DNA from: Strigamia acuminata
Taxonomy: Eukaryota; Arthropoda; Chilopoda; Geophilomorpha; Linotaeniidae
Length of the DNA: 64,000 nt
Reading direction: 5' to 3'
Assembly: GCA_949358305.1 (NCBI GenBank)
Contig: OX442318.1
Coordinates: 7,426,501-7,490,500, forward strand
The notes below the pieces were generated by a model. That model was not told where the DNA came from. It was given only the letters and a program-made list of their open reading frames with translations, and did not search any database. The position numbers and the translations under genes are program-made. How positions within the stretch are numbered: position 1 is the first letter of the stretch; the number at the start of each line of letters is the position of its first letter. Below, one piece after another: positions 35,201-47,200 of the stretch.

Positions 35201-38200
35201 TATTTTGATTTTATTTAATAAAAAATGTTATTTCCATCATTAAAATGAAGTTTTACACATTAAAAAATGTCAAACTCATGTTTGTTGTGTTTATTGCTTA
35301 CATCGTCTGGAAGTTTGAATTTTAGGCCGTTGCCTAGGCAATCGATTACAATGTCTGTACATTGTAATGCAATTTTGGTGTTTGGGTCTACTTTTCCGGA
35401 TTACTACACCAGTAAACTGGCTCGACCAATGGGAGTACACATTGTGAGGTGCCTTTTTGAGTGCAACTCGAGTATACAGAATGGGGACCGAAAACCCGAA
35501 GACAAACAATGCTGGTGTCGTTTTCGAAGTGGTTTATGTCGGATTTTGGTTTTTACAATTAATTCCAAAATGGCTGTCACGAACGTTAGATCCAAGGGTC
35601 AAATTTTATATAGTTTATATAAAAAGCACCAAAAACCACGGAAACAGACATCGAACGCAGTAGTACGGTCATTTTATTGCGGCATTTTCAGTTTAATGTG
35701 GTCATGATTCCAAACTTTTTGCTATGTGTGTTCAAAGTTTCTGTTTTTTACCGTTTACGGAGTTTCTATAAACAGAATGAGGACCATAAACAGAGACTTC
35801 GAACGCACTGTTCATTTCTTACAAGCTCATGTGTTGGTTAGTCGGTCACATGACCTGAACACTAGAGCCATCTGGTGACAACACGCACATTTTCTCGTCT
35901 TTAGAAACACCGAAAAGCATTTAAACAGAAACTATCATCTACAAGTGAAAAATCACACAAATTGCAGATGCCACAAACGATTCTTTTTACAACCAATTAG
36001 AACAAGATGTCATTACACTTGAATGAGACGAGTGTGCTCATGCACGACATGTTTCCACACATTTTAATAGCAATTTTTGTCACCCACACTCATTTAGCGC
36101 GCCGCCAACCTCCCAACACCGATGAAACCATCAAAACAAGACACCCAACAAACAGTCAAGTTTATTCACTCCTAACTCGTACAACTTGTTGTTTACTAAT
36201 TCCAGATTGGTTGCAGCGGCAAATTCGCAGCCAAATAAGTTTAAATTTTACGAACTGCAATAATTCGCATCCCCCAATGAGTCGAGACGGACCACACACG
36301 AACGCATGCGTCTGCGTCGTTGTGCACGGCACGAGTTTTGCACTTGTACAATCTCACCTTGTATAATGACTAGTTCAGGTTCAGGCAAGCATGTGTGGGC
36401 GGAAGGCACATGGCGGGCGCACGGTGCTCACGAATGGCCATAAACGGGCCAAACACCTCTCACCTGGCCAGGTGATGAGGTAGGTAGATGGAGCGCACGC
36501 CTTCGCCCTACTTGCGGCCGATGCACACACGGCACGCGCGCGTCTATTGTCTCGGGCACTCATTTGCACGAGAAGCGGGTTATGCGTCGTTTGCATTCCG
36601 TGCAGTCGCCGTTCGCTCGCGACAGGGTAAACAACAAGACGAGACGCTACCTGCAAGCAATGGGGTTCCTTCTGAACTCGACTCGCGTCCCCCGAGGCGC
36701 TTGTCAATCAGGCGCCACGGTCTCTTTTGGACGGGAAAGAGTTCCGCAGTCAGAAGCAGCTGACTGCTCTCCAGGACTTTCTTTTTGAATTGAATTTTCT
36801 CGTTGCGTAACGTTGCAATAAGGGGGAGAATGGGGATACGAGTAGAATGGCGGAGTTTGAGGTGGATTTAAGGTTTTTGATTTCCGGGATTTGGAATGAA
36901 TGTCTGCCGTAGATGGGCTGATAGAACGCTATTGGCAGAACGTAGATTTCACCCGATAAGTTAGATGTTGAATTCAGTCGTTTTGGTGAATTTAGACGTT
37001 TATTTTAATCGTTTTGGTCAATTTAGACGTTTATTTTTGTCGTTTTGGTCAATTTAGACATTTATTTTAGCCGTTTTGGTCAATTTAGACATTTATTTTA
37101 GTCGTTTTGGTCAATTTAGACATTTATTTTAGTCGTTTTGGTCAATCTAGACATTTATTTTAGTCGTTTTGGTCATTTTAGACATTTATTTTAGTCGTTG
37201 TATTCAATTTAGACGGTGTTTTGGTCAATTTAGATGGTTTTTTGGGTCGTTTTAGTCAATTTAGACATTTATATTTAGTCGTTTTGGTCATTTTAGACAT
37301 TTATTTTAGTCGTTGTATTCAATTTACCGGTAGACGGTGTTTTGGTCAATTTAGATGGTTTTTTGGGTCATTTTGGTCAATTTAGACGTTTATTTTAGTC
37401 GTTATGGTCAATTTAGACATTTATTTTAGTCATTTTGGTCAATTTAGATGTTTATTTTAGTCGTTTTGGACAATTTAGGCATTTATTTTAATCGTTTTGC
37501 TTAATTTAGACATTGAATTTAGTCGTGTTGGTCAATTTAGACTCGCGTTATAAAGGATACCGCGTTTAATGAGAGCATTCAAAGGTTGCATTGAATAATT
37601 TCAAATTTTTTTGAAATAAATAATTTCCAGTGTCCCTTTAATTAAAATATTATAGAATCAATTCTAAATTGGTCAATACAATCGTTCGCTTTAAAAATAA
37701 AAATTGCAGCGAGACATGACTTAAGTTTTATCGTAGGCGGAAGTTTAGCACCTGCTTAGACGCCCGGTGCGCCCAGGTGCGTCTGTTATTACATCACCGG
37801 GGTTAAATTAAGAGATTTTTTTTTTGATTGACTTACTGTTATCGTCCGAATTGACTTGGTCGTCGTTGGAGTCCACTGATGTCGCGTTTGTATGCGACGC
37901 TTTGGCGTTGGCGTTAGCGTTGATAGCAACACTGTTTGAATTGCTCTTTGCAGCTTCCTCTTTGAGTCCTTTGGCTTTGTTGCTGAGAAGTTGATCGATT
38001 ATGCTCGTCAGGCGACTCTCTCGTTTTTTCTCGGTCGGTTCTGGGCTGAAAAAGCGAGAGAAAGAGAAAAAAAAACATGAATATCAAATGCCGAGGAGGA
38101 TTAATAATTTAGAACGCACGGCGTGTACGGAAAAACAAAATAAATGATGAAAAAATAAGGAAAGAATTGACTCAAGTTTGCTCTTGTATCTCAGTGTCCC

Positions 38201-41200
38201 TCTAGCCATGGGCTAATGGACGAATGAATGTTTAATGTGGCGCCCACTGGTCACATTCACTGACACTCGTTGCACTTGCCTCGAGGATCGAATAAATAAA
38301 ATAAAACTGATTTTTCGTTGCCTTTTTCAAGTGGACACAAGAAATAAAATTTTTTTACAAAAGGAATTGCGTTTTTTGGGTAAAGGCTTTGATTTCAGAG
38401 TGCAACTACCGGTGAGTGTCGTGACGGAGCCGAAAAGCGGAAAGAAATGAACTTTTTCGCATTAAAATGTAAAAACAAAATATACGGGCCGATAGGGAAT
38501 TTTATTTTGAACGTGATTAGCCTGGTTTCGGAATTTATTGAGCACTTTATAATGGAAAAGGATTTAGAATTGCTCGCTCCGGCAATCTGGCAGTCATTTT
38601 AAGTGGTGGCGCTACTGTCAGGGCCGGATTAAGCAGAAAATCCCATAATTTTGATGTGTATTTAAATATTGTTACGCGTACAGACGACACCGATAATTTT
38701 TAACTTTGTATTTATAGAGAGTTTGCGAGATGCATTTTTCCCTTACAGTTAAAGACTATACGGTATAAAAATAGTGTAAGGGAAAAATGATAAATTAAGT
38801 GTTTGCGGGCTGAACTTATCCTTATTACTACACTATTTCAGCCAACTAATAACAGTTAGTAATTTTGAGCCTAAAAATTCAATTTGGAGACGTAAATGTG
38901 CAAATTTCTGCATCAAATTCCATTATTATGTCTATAAAGTATGGTTTTGGGCCTAAAATTCAATTTTGGGCCTCACTTATCATTCAATCTACACACCTAT
39001 GACTGATGTGTTTGATCGGGACAACAAAATAATCGCCATTTGCAATGGGCAGAGCTAACAATATAGTGTTCTCAATTGTGATTGGCTGCGCTATATTTTA
39101 ATTTAGTGTTGAAAACGATACACTAAAGATTTTTCCCTTACGATATGGCACTAAAATAGTGTAACATGGCACAAAATAAGGGAAAAATGCCTCCCGCAAA
39201 CTCTCTATTTATTACACGTAAAGAGATAATAATAAAAATATTTTTTATATTTTCTAAAATTAAAATTTTGCGCTTAGGGGCCCCGCAATACCTTGGCTAC
39301 CGTGCACAGGAAGTTGAATCAAACAAACAAACATTGACGTCAAGTTAAATAAAAACAAAAGAGAAAAAAATGATTTTTCTCATTTCGCCAAGTTGTAGAA
39401 ACTTTGCGAGTATAGAAAGATGATTGGACGATAGTCCACGGGGTCATAGGTGAGAAGAAAAGGGAAGATATGCGGAGAAGTGAGTCGGTACGACCAAAGT
39501 AATATTGATTTTTCTTCTTCTTTTCTGTTTTAAATTTGACAGAAGTCATTTAGACGCGTCACTCACTCGCACTAAACACAGTTGCGTGTGGAGACAACAT
39601 CCATTTGCTATTAGCTGATAAACGATGAGTCGACTCGCCAACTTTATCTGCGGGTCAAATCGGCGTCTTTCTTTATACTTTTTCTATTAGTTTCTGTTAA
39701 AAGCAAAAGGTGTATCAAAGAGATGATGGAAGCCAGACTGGCTGCTGGCTGCTTGTGTGCAAATCGATACAACAGAGACAGACATTTATAGCACCAATCG
39801 CAAAATGGCATCATCTGTGCGCTTCATATAAGAAATAAACTTATCCACCTGAGAAGAGATTGAAACGATTCAACGTGCCAACTCCGACTGATTTATCACA
39901 CCTTCTACCTGCACTAACCCGAGAATTACTATTTTATTTTACGAAGCACGAAATTCGGATGGAATTTGTTGATTGGCAGTTCAATGACGGTGTTTATTTT
40001 CCGTTTGGCATCAGGGAAAGATACGACACGGTAGCCCGCTTAGATAAGGCATCTAAACACATAAATACGTGGCTAAAATGTCGGTTTTACGTGTCTAAAG
40101 TGATTGAAACACCTGTAAATACGTGTTTCTCATGACTAAAAGTCATTTAAACATGTCTAAATACGTTTATACATGTCTAAAATGTGTGTTTCACGTGTCA
40201 AAGTGATTAAAACACCTGTAAATGCGTTGTAATTTATTGGTTTACACGGCTAAAAGTCGTTTAAACATGTGTAAATTGTGTCTTTTAAGTGTCAAAATTG
40301 AATGAGACACTTGTAAATTCATTTAAACATGTGTAAATACGCTTAAACTTGTCTAAAACGTGTTTTTCACGTGTCTAAATTGATTGAAACACCTGTAAAT
40401 GCCTTCAAACGTGTTTAAATTTATTGGTTTACACGTCTAAAAGTCATTTAAACAAGTGTAAATTGTGTTTTAAGTGTCAAAATTGAATGAAGCACCTGTA
40501 AATTTATTTAAACATGTCTAAACACGCGTGTTTCACGTGCCTAAATTGATTGAAATGCTTTGAAACGTGTCTACATTTATTGTTTTACACGTCAAAAAGT
40601 CACCCAAACCAATTTTCAGACCTTTAGACACGTCTAAAACGTCTATTTTCCACGTCAAACAAAAAAATTGTAAACAAATTTTCACTTATTTACGGCGTTA
40701 CGTAATTGAGTGGACGTTTCCGTACGCAAACACGCAGCCACTCTTTCACAGCGGCGCCGAGGGAATGATCTGCATCTCTTTGACACCGGGATGACCGTTA
40801 CCAAGGCAACTCGGCTGAGCATCCATCCACAAGGCGTCCAATAAGTTCCTGATATTTTTCACCGTGCGAGGCGCCACACTGATCGCCACCCGCTGACCCT
40901 TCCCGCCTCTCCAACCCGTCTTACGATTAAACATTTCTTACCTCTTATTTAACGGTTCAGCCTTCTTAACAGAGTCCATATCCTTCTGCAGTCGCTCTGC
41001 CTGTAGTTGCGTCTGCGCTATGAGCGCCTGCAACTCGTGCACGTGGTCCGAATAGCCAGAGGCTGGCAGACCGAGCAGCGTCTTTTTGTTTCGTCCATTG
41101 CTGCCGCGTCTATTGATGGGAACGCAATTGTCAATGGGCGTTTGGGCGATGAGACTGCGCTTTGACGATTCCGACAAACGTCCGGCCCGGCTCTGAAATC

Positions 41201-44200
41201 ACACACGAAAAACGGGTTGAGAAATTGCGCCGACAAAATGTGCCACACCCCGAATAACAAAAAGGAGAAACGAAGAAGAGAAAAGTCGCACAGCAGCGTG
41301 ATGACCTCGGCTCGAAAACTAAAAATAACGCGGAATTAAGACGGCAGAGCTGTTTGTTTTCCACTTGGAGCGCGGCCAAAACATTTATGTTTTCTACTCT
41401 TTGGGTGTCCATCGAGCCCGCAGTTGACACATTATCTCATCACACAACGACGGGTGGGGAGAATACGTACTCGAGTGGCGCGAGAGTGACCTCTGTTGGA
41501 CGTGACGTGCGTTTTTTTGTGTGTGGTCAAATGGACAATGGTTTTTAGTCCGTTCGTAACCCGTACAACATTTGGTTGGGGGGCGCGAGCAGAAGCGACT
41601 ACCGTGACGTGAAGAGCGGGCCGAGTGATCCAAGGTTAGTAGCCGGAAGCCGAGCCCACGTCATTGGGTGGAATTGAAGAGAGGAGCGAGGAAGAAAGAA
41701 AAAAAAAGGGAAAAATTTTGCAGCGCTCGAGTGTGTGCAGCACCAGCTGGCGGGTTACATGAGAGGAGGGAGGAGATGGGACAGCGAGGCTCTTGCGAGG
41801 TGCTCTCCGACCTTCACCGGGTGGCGCCCCCTTGCCGTCACAGGAAGACCACTGACGAGGCCGTGGAGGGAGGGGTGTGGCGTGCTGATGCGGTGAAGCG
41901 TTCCGTGCTGGGGTGTGTCGGTGGCCTAACATTCGCGCGCGTGCTTCACGGACCTCGATCGATGGCTCCGAGCCTCGCACACCGGGGTCTGAGTAAGGCG
42001 AGTTTTTGTCGCTGGGTTGGTTGAGGAGTTGGCCGCTTGGAAACGCGATTTGCTGGCGGAACTGGGATTAAGAAACGGTCAAGAAAGGGCCAAAATATGA
42101 GTTAATAAGCCTACGTTTACGTCTAATGTAATACAATCGACGGAAAGTCCGTTTGTTGTCTGTCCGGTGAGCGGACAGATGGTTTGTGGCGGAGGAAAAG
42201 CAGCTGGAATTCGCTAGACGTTTTGGACCCGCATCCCGGAGTTATCCAGGCTATTGCCGATGGATGTCGATAAACTTGGACAATGACCGATGTCGGTGGC
42301 AAATTTTTTTTGATGTAATATTCAACGTGCAATTGTATAACATCGACAAATAAATGATATTATTTATGGCTTGTCCAGAATTAACTAACTCTTATTGTTG
42401 CCTTTAGTAAATTTAGTTCATTTACATTTACGTACAGGCAAAATAAGCTGTTGTTAGGCTTGTCACCCAACCATCCTCTGCTACCAACCATCCTCTGCTA
42501 CCAACCATCCTCTGCTACCAAAAGCACAGATCCTGAAATTATCCAGGCTGTCTTCGATGGATATCGATAAACTTTCGCAACGACCGATGTCGGTGGCGAT
42601 ATTTCTTTTCCGTATAACATCAGACGGATAATTGATAGCAAACCCCGCGACAAGTTTTTATTTTGTTTTATCTCTCGATTTAATGTATTTCATTTATTTC
42701 ATCCGTTTAAAATAATTTTGTTTCGTAAGTCGAACTTTTCTTTCTTTTTTTCAAAATCTCTCTCTGGACGTTTTAGTCCATGACCTCTCGATGTGCCTAA
42801 TGATTACATTCTTAGTTAATTCCACGTGACGGCAGTTGACCTTTCCTTTTTCTATCTATCTTTTGTTTTCCTCATTCCGCGTTCCTGTATTCTAATTTAT
42901 AGACTACGCTGATCCCATTATATCAGATCTCCACGAAGAAAAACAAAATTATTTATTCTGCCAAATTTAAATCTACTTTTTCTCACAACTAGGTGCCACG
43001 TCTGACACTTTAGGGCGCCTTCTGGCACGCTCCTCCTCCCACAACGGGCGTTTCGTATTAAGAAAGAGTGCACCTGACAGGTGGAGGTGTGTCGGCATGC
43101 CAATGACGAGATTAAAATCCAACGCGGCTTCCCTTCCTACGTTTCATGCATCCTCTTATTCTTTGCTCGATCGATTCCCCCCGAAAAACGGAAAGACAGA
43201 GAGAGTGAGTGAGGCCAGAGGAGAAAAGCTGCTCCTGCAGCTGCCCTGCCTCCCTCCTGCAGCTTGGATTTTCATTAAGTGCACCAATGACGTCACGCAG
43301 GATTACATACTTGGCATTTTCCCTCCCTTCACCCCCCCTTTCATTTCATTCAAGCACACACAGAAAATGGTGTAAACACTCCGACTCGACTCAACTATCC
43401 ATCCATCTCTCGACCCCAGTCACTTGTGCCCCTTATTTTTCGCGGTCACGCCATTCTGGTCATCTTAAACTGGTTCAGTCTTTTCCCCACCTCATCGAAC
43501 CCAAGCCGCCAGGCGGTAATAATTGATCTTCATTCCTCTCTCTCTTTCTCCACGCTACCCCACACAGTCACGCGCCACGTTTCCATAGTAACCGGCAATT
43601 CTTTTTTCGGTCTTATTTTGTTCACGGTCCGAAGAGGAATTAATTGCGCCACGAAAAGGGGAGGGGGAAAAATTGGATTTGTTGGAAAATGCAAAAAGGA
43701 GGGGTTGGTTTTGTCGGACACTGAAGGTTTCATTGAGGAAAGCAAGAATGTTGGTTGCAACAATAAATGGGATGATGCAACTATGGGATTATGAGATCCA
43801 AGATGGCTGGTGAAGCCAGGGTTGAATCGTGAATCAAGGATAACATGGACATGTATCCATATGTTCAGTGCGTTGTGGCCGCACTGTATTCTGGGATGAC
43901 AACAGGTAACAAACATGTTTAGTTGGCAAGCAATGCTTGACACGTGATTGCTGCCATCCAATCAGCGCAAGGAACAATGAATCAATAGGAAATAACACGT
44001 TATCCTTGAAACTCTTTATAATGAATCGCAAGGGACTCGAAAAATCGATTCGTTATAACGATAATTCGTTATATCGAAATTTTTTAACATGGTGTTCTAT
44101 GCCCAGCCAACGAAACTAGCCATTTTTAGGTATTCGTTATATCGAAAATTCGTTATATCGATAATTCGTTATATCGCGATTCGTTGTAAAGAGTTTCGAC

Positions 44201-47200
44201 TGTGTAGTATATTGTACATTATACGACGTTGACAAGAAAGTGAATACAATTTTCGATTTCGTTGTTGTCACATGCGATATACACATTACCGCAAGTTTGT
44301 GCAGTTAAATTGCGCATTAAAAAAGCGTCGCTTTTTGCAAATAATATATGCAATACACATTACACATTGTGCAGTTCCGTACCACATGCATTTAAACAGA
44401 AAAATAATTGATCTGATGCTTTTCTTGCACGCCAATCAATCAAAAACTCCACTTTGGTCAAGCCGAGTTTTTGTATACGATTTTTCTTTCTATTTTTCTC
44501 TTTTTCTATTTATAACTGACATCTTGTTCGTCACGTCCACCTGGCACCCAGCGGCGCTTTGTTGAGTCATCGGCCCAAAAGGTGATATTTGGTATATTTA
44601 TGATTTTTCATGTTGCCGCCAGAGGACTCGGAGTCACGTCGCACTTATCTCCTTCCCCTTATCGAAGTAAACAGGCCAATGGCATCTGTCACGCGCCACA
44701 AAACGCCCACACGCACGTTCATGATCATCCAGAGTTCGTGTGATGAAAATTTATCGAAGGAGTTAACGAATGAGTGAAGTGAAAACACGAAAAAAAAGTT
44801 GTCTAAAAAATGCCAGTCGGCCTGTGACTAGCAACCAGCATCGGATGCCTGTTGCTTAGATGCAATCGCGGCGGTTGCTTAGCAACGGCGATAAACAAGC
44901 GAGTTTCTCGCGGGTTGATTGGAAAAGTGGTCAACAGATGGCTGTAAAGAGGAAAAAGGATCACGAGTTTGTGAAAGGTCAGAAAGGTGACCAGAACAGG
45001 GCGTCGGTCGTGTCCCACTGCTCGGGGCTGCATCTCATACAAGTCACACTTGCATTCAATTGAGAAATAAAATTGAATGTTGCGTGACGTGACGTGAAGA
45101 TGTGATTCGTGTAATTAGAGGTCAGTTGCACCTATTTCAGCGGTACAAAGAAAATGTTTGACAAGTTGCGGAGGAAGGAGAGAGAGAAAAAATGTTTGAT
45201 TTTTGTATTGAGGATCAAATAAAAAGGAGGAGGGGAAGGGGAGAAAAAAACGCAACGTTCAGCCGATGGGAATTTAGTTGAATAGACAGAGGTCAGAGCC
45301 CTGTGCACCCTCGGGGCGATTCGGAGTGTCCACTCGAGGAGAGGACTCTTCACTCGACGTCTGTAAAGGGCATCGTTCGATGGGATGCGATTGGATTTCA
45401 ACAGGATGTAAGACAAGAAGTTGGCTGAGGAAAGTACGGAATTCAGGGCCGGATGGAGATTTTGGGGGGCTTTAGACTTTTTTTCAGGGTCTGTTGTAGG
45501 TTAGATGAAGCCTGTGTGATTATTTTTTGTCTAAAATTGAATATTTTGGTCTAAAAATGATTATTTTTGTCTAAAATTGAATTATTTTGATCTAATAATC
45601 AATTTTCTGGCCTAAAATTGAATTTATTCGATCTAATAATCAAATTTCTGGCCTAAAATTGAATTTATTTTGCCCTAATAATCAATTGTTTTTAAATTAC
45701 GCGGGTCTACGACATTTGTCTTTCTGCTACGCTATAATCCGCCCCTGATGGAATTGAATGAAATTTTTGTTTCGTTTACCTCTGGTGTTGGATAAACCGC
45801 GGATGCTGTGGCGAAAGGACCCGAAGGAATAGGAAGAGACGGTTGAGTCGTGGCTACAGAGGAGAAAAGTTTGGCTTGTCCTAATCCAGTGCATTTCACT
45901 TTAGAAGCAGACTGTTAAAGAAAAGAAAAATAAATATTTTTTTTTTTATTTTTAAAAATTTTGGTGATGAAATGAAAGTTAGTTTGGGTTTAGTCCGACA
46001 GATGGCGGAAGTGCGTGGTGCGGTGTGAATTGAAACAGGATGAAGTTGGCCATTAGGTTGGAAAAGAAGTTCGCAGCTGCGGGACTAATTTTTCAACGCG
46101 TGTGCAGTTGCACCCCGCATGTGCACCGCGTAATAAATCGTGGTGAGTGTGAGCACCCGCACCCTCGCTACAAGAGAAGCGCATGACCTCGATAATACGT
46201 TTTAAAAAAAATTGGAGGGAAAGAAGACGAAGAAGAAAAAAAAAAGAAGAGAAAAAAAAATCCAGAGCGAACCAATCACTCATCCAGAGGGGAAAAGAAG
46301 AATGAGAAATGAGAGGAGACGAAAGAAGAATAAAAGGCCAAGCGGAGAAAATAGTTGACTCGTTTGCTACGGATGGCAGATCAAGACAGACTTATTTGAA
46401 AAGAAATGATTTTCAAGCGTTTCACACTAATTTCCTACTCGTCTTGCACTTTTTCAACATTTAATTTTTTTTTTTTTTTTTTTTTAAATTAAAAAATTTT
46501 TTTTTTTAAAATAAAAATTAATTTTTTGGTTTAAGTGTTTCAGCGACAAATCGCTTAGAAATAATTGAATTTAGTGCGAGTTTGCGACAAATCGCTTAAA
46601 AATTATTGATTTTAGTGCGAGTTTGCGACAAATGGGTCGTTTTATTACCAAATTTCACGACCCAAAGCCCATTTAGATGGAAAATAGAGAATGCATCATC
46701 AAATCATTAAATTTGTTAATTTTTCCAGAAACTAATTTAGTCACTTTCCCTGGTGTCTGTTTTTGGCGAACTCCTCTGTTCACGATACGTGTATTTAAAA
46801 AAAGGCAAAAATTGATATCGTTAAAAAAAAAGACACAAATCGCCGTTTTTTCCCGGAAAAATTCCGATTTATGCATTTATTTCTGATTTTCGGAAAATAT
46901 TCATTTATAGCTAACTTTTTATCGAATAAAAATAATTCCTATGCACTTATGCATTTATCCTAACCCTATTAATTACAAACGGCAATCCTAGCAATTTATT
47001 ATTTCTTCAATCCACCTTTCCCTACTAAAACCCATCACTTAAAAACCCCAAATTCGCATTGTCACATCAAATTAGCCAATCACATCAAACTGGCTCGCAC
47101 CTCAATCAAATTATACAATTAGCACACCGACCTTCGCCCGACTCCATTTTCCTCCCCAACCAACCAACCAACCAACCCGTATTCAAATTCAAATTTAAAT

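Larger units (their letters stand above)
27796..37836 (-). other. SAMD11-like intron 3: content
   Basis: 10-kb intron with a 172-176-bp tandem repeat (29011-29380), arrays at 31540-31850, 33110-33470 and 36965-37545, and a complex inverted/direct repeat block (34944-35790). A homopolymer A run lies near 32200 and a T run near 32740. GC-rich unique sequence near 33900-34700 and 36400-36800 could be regulatory; no exon was recognised. Confidence 0.55.
38046..40941 (-). other. SAMD11-like intron 2: content
   Basis: 2.9-kb intron with the 491-bp transposon at 38716-39206 and the array at 40040-40660. A hAT-like end CAGGGCCGGATTAAG lies at about 38619, but I could not find its partner. The rest shows no feature. 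Confidence 0.6.

Noticed and set aside
35267-35707. 146-codon open frame
   Set aside because: It runs across a block of direct and inverted repeats, with no similarity to a transposase or other known protein.
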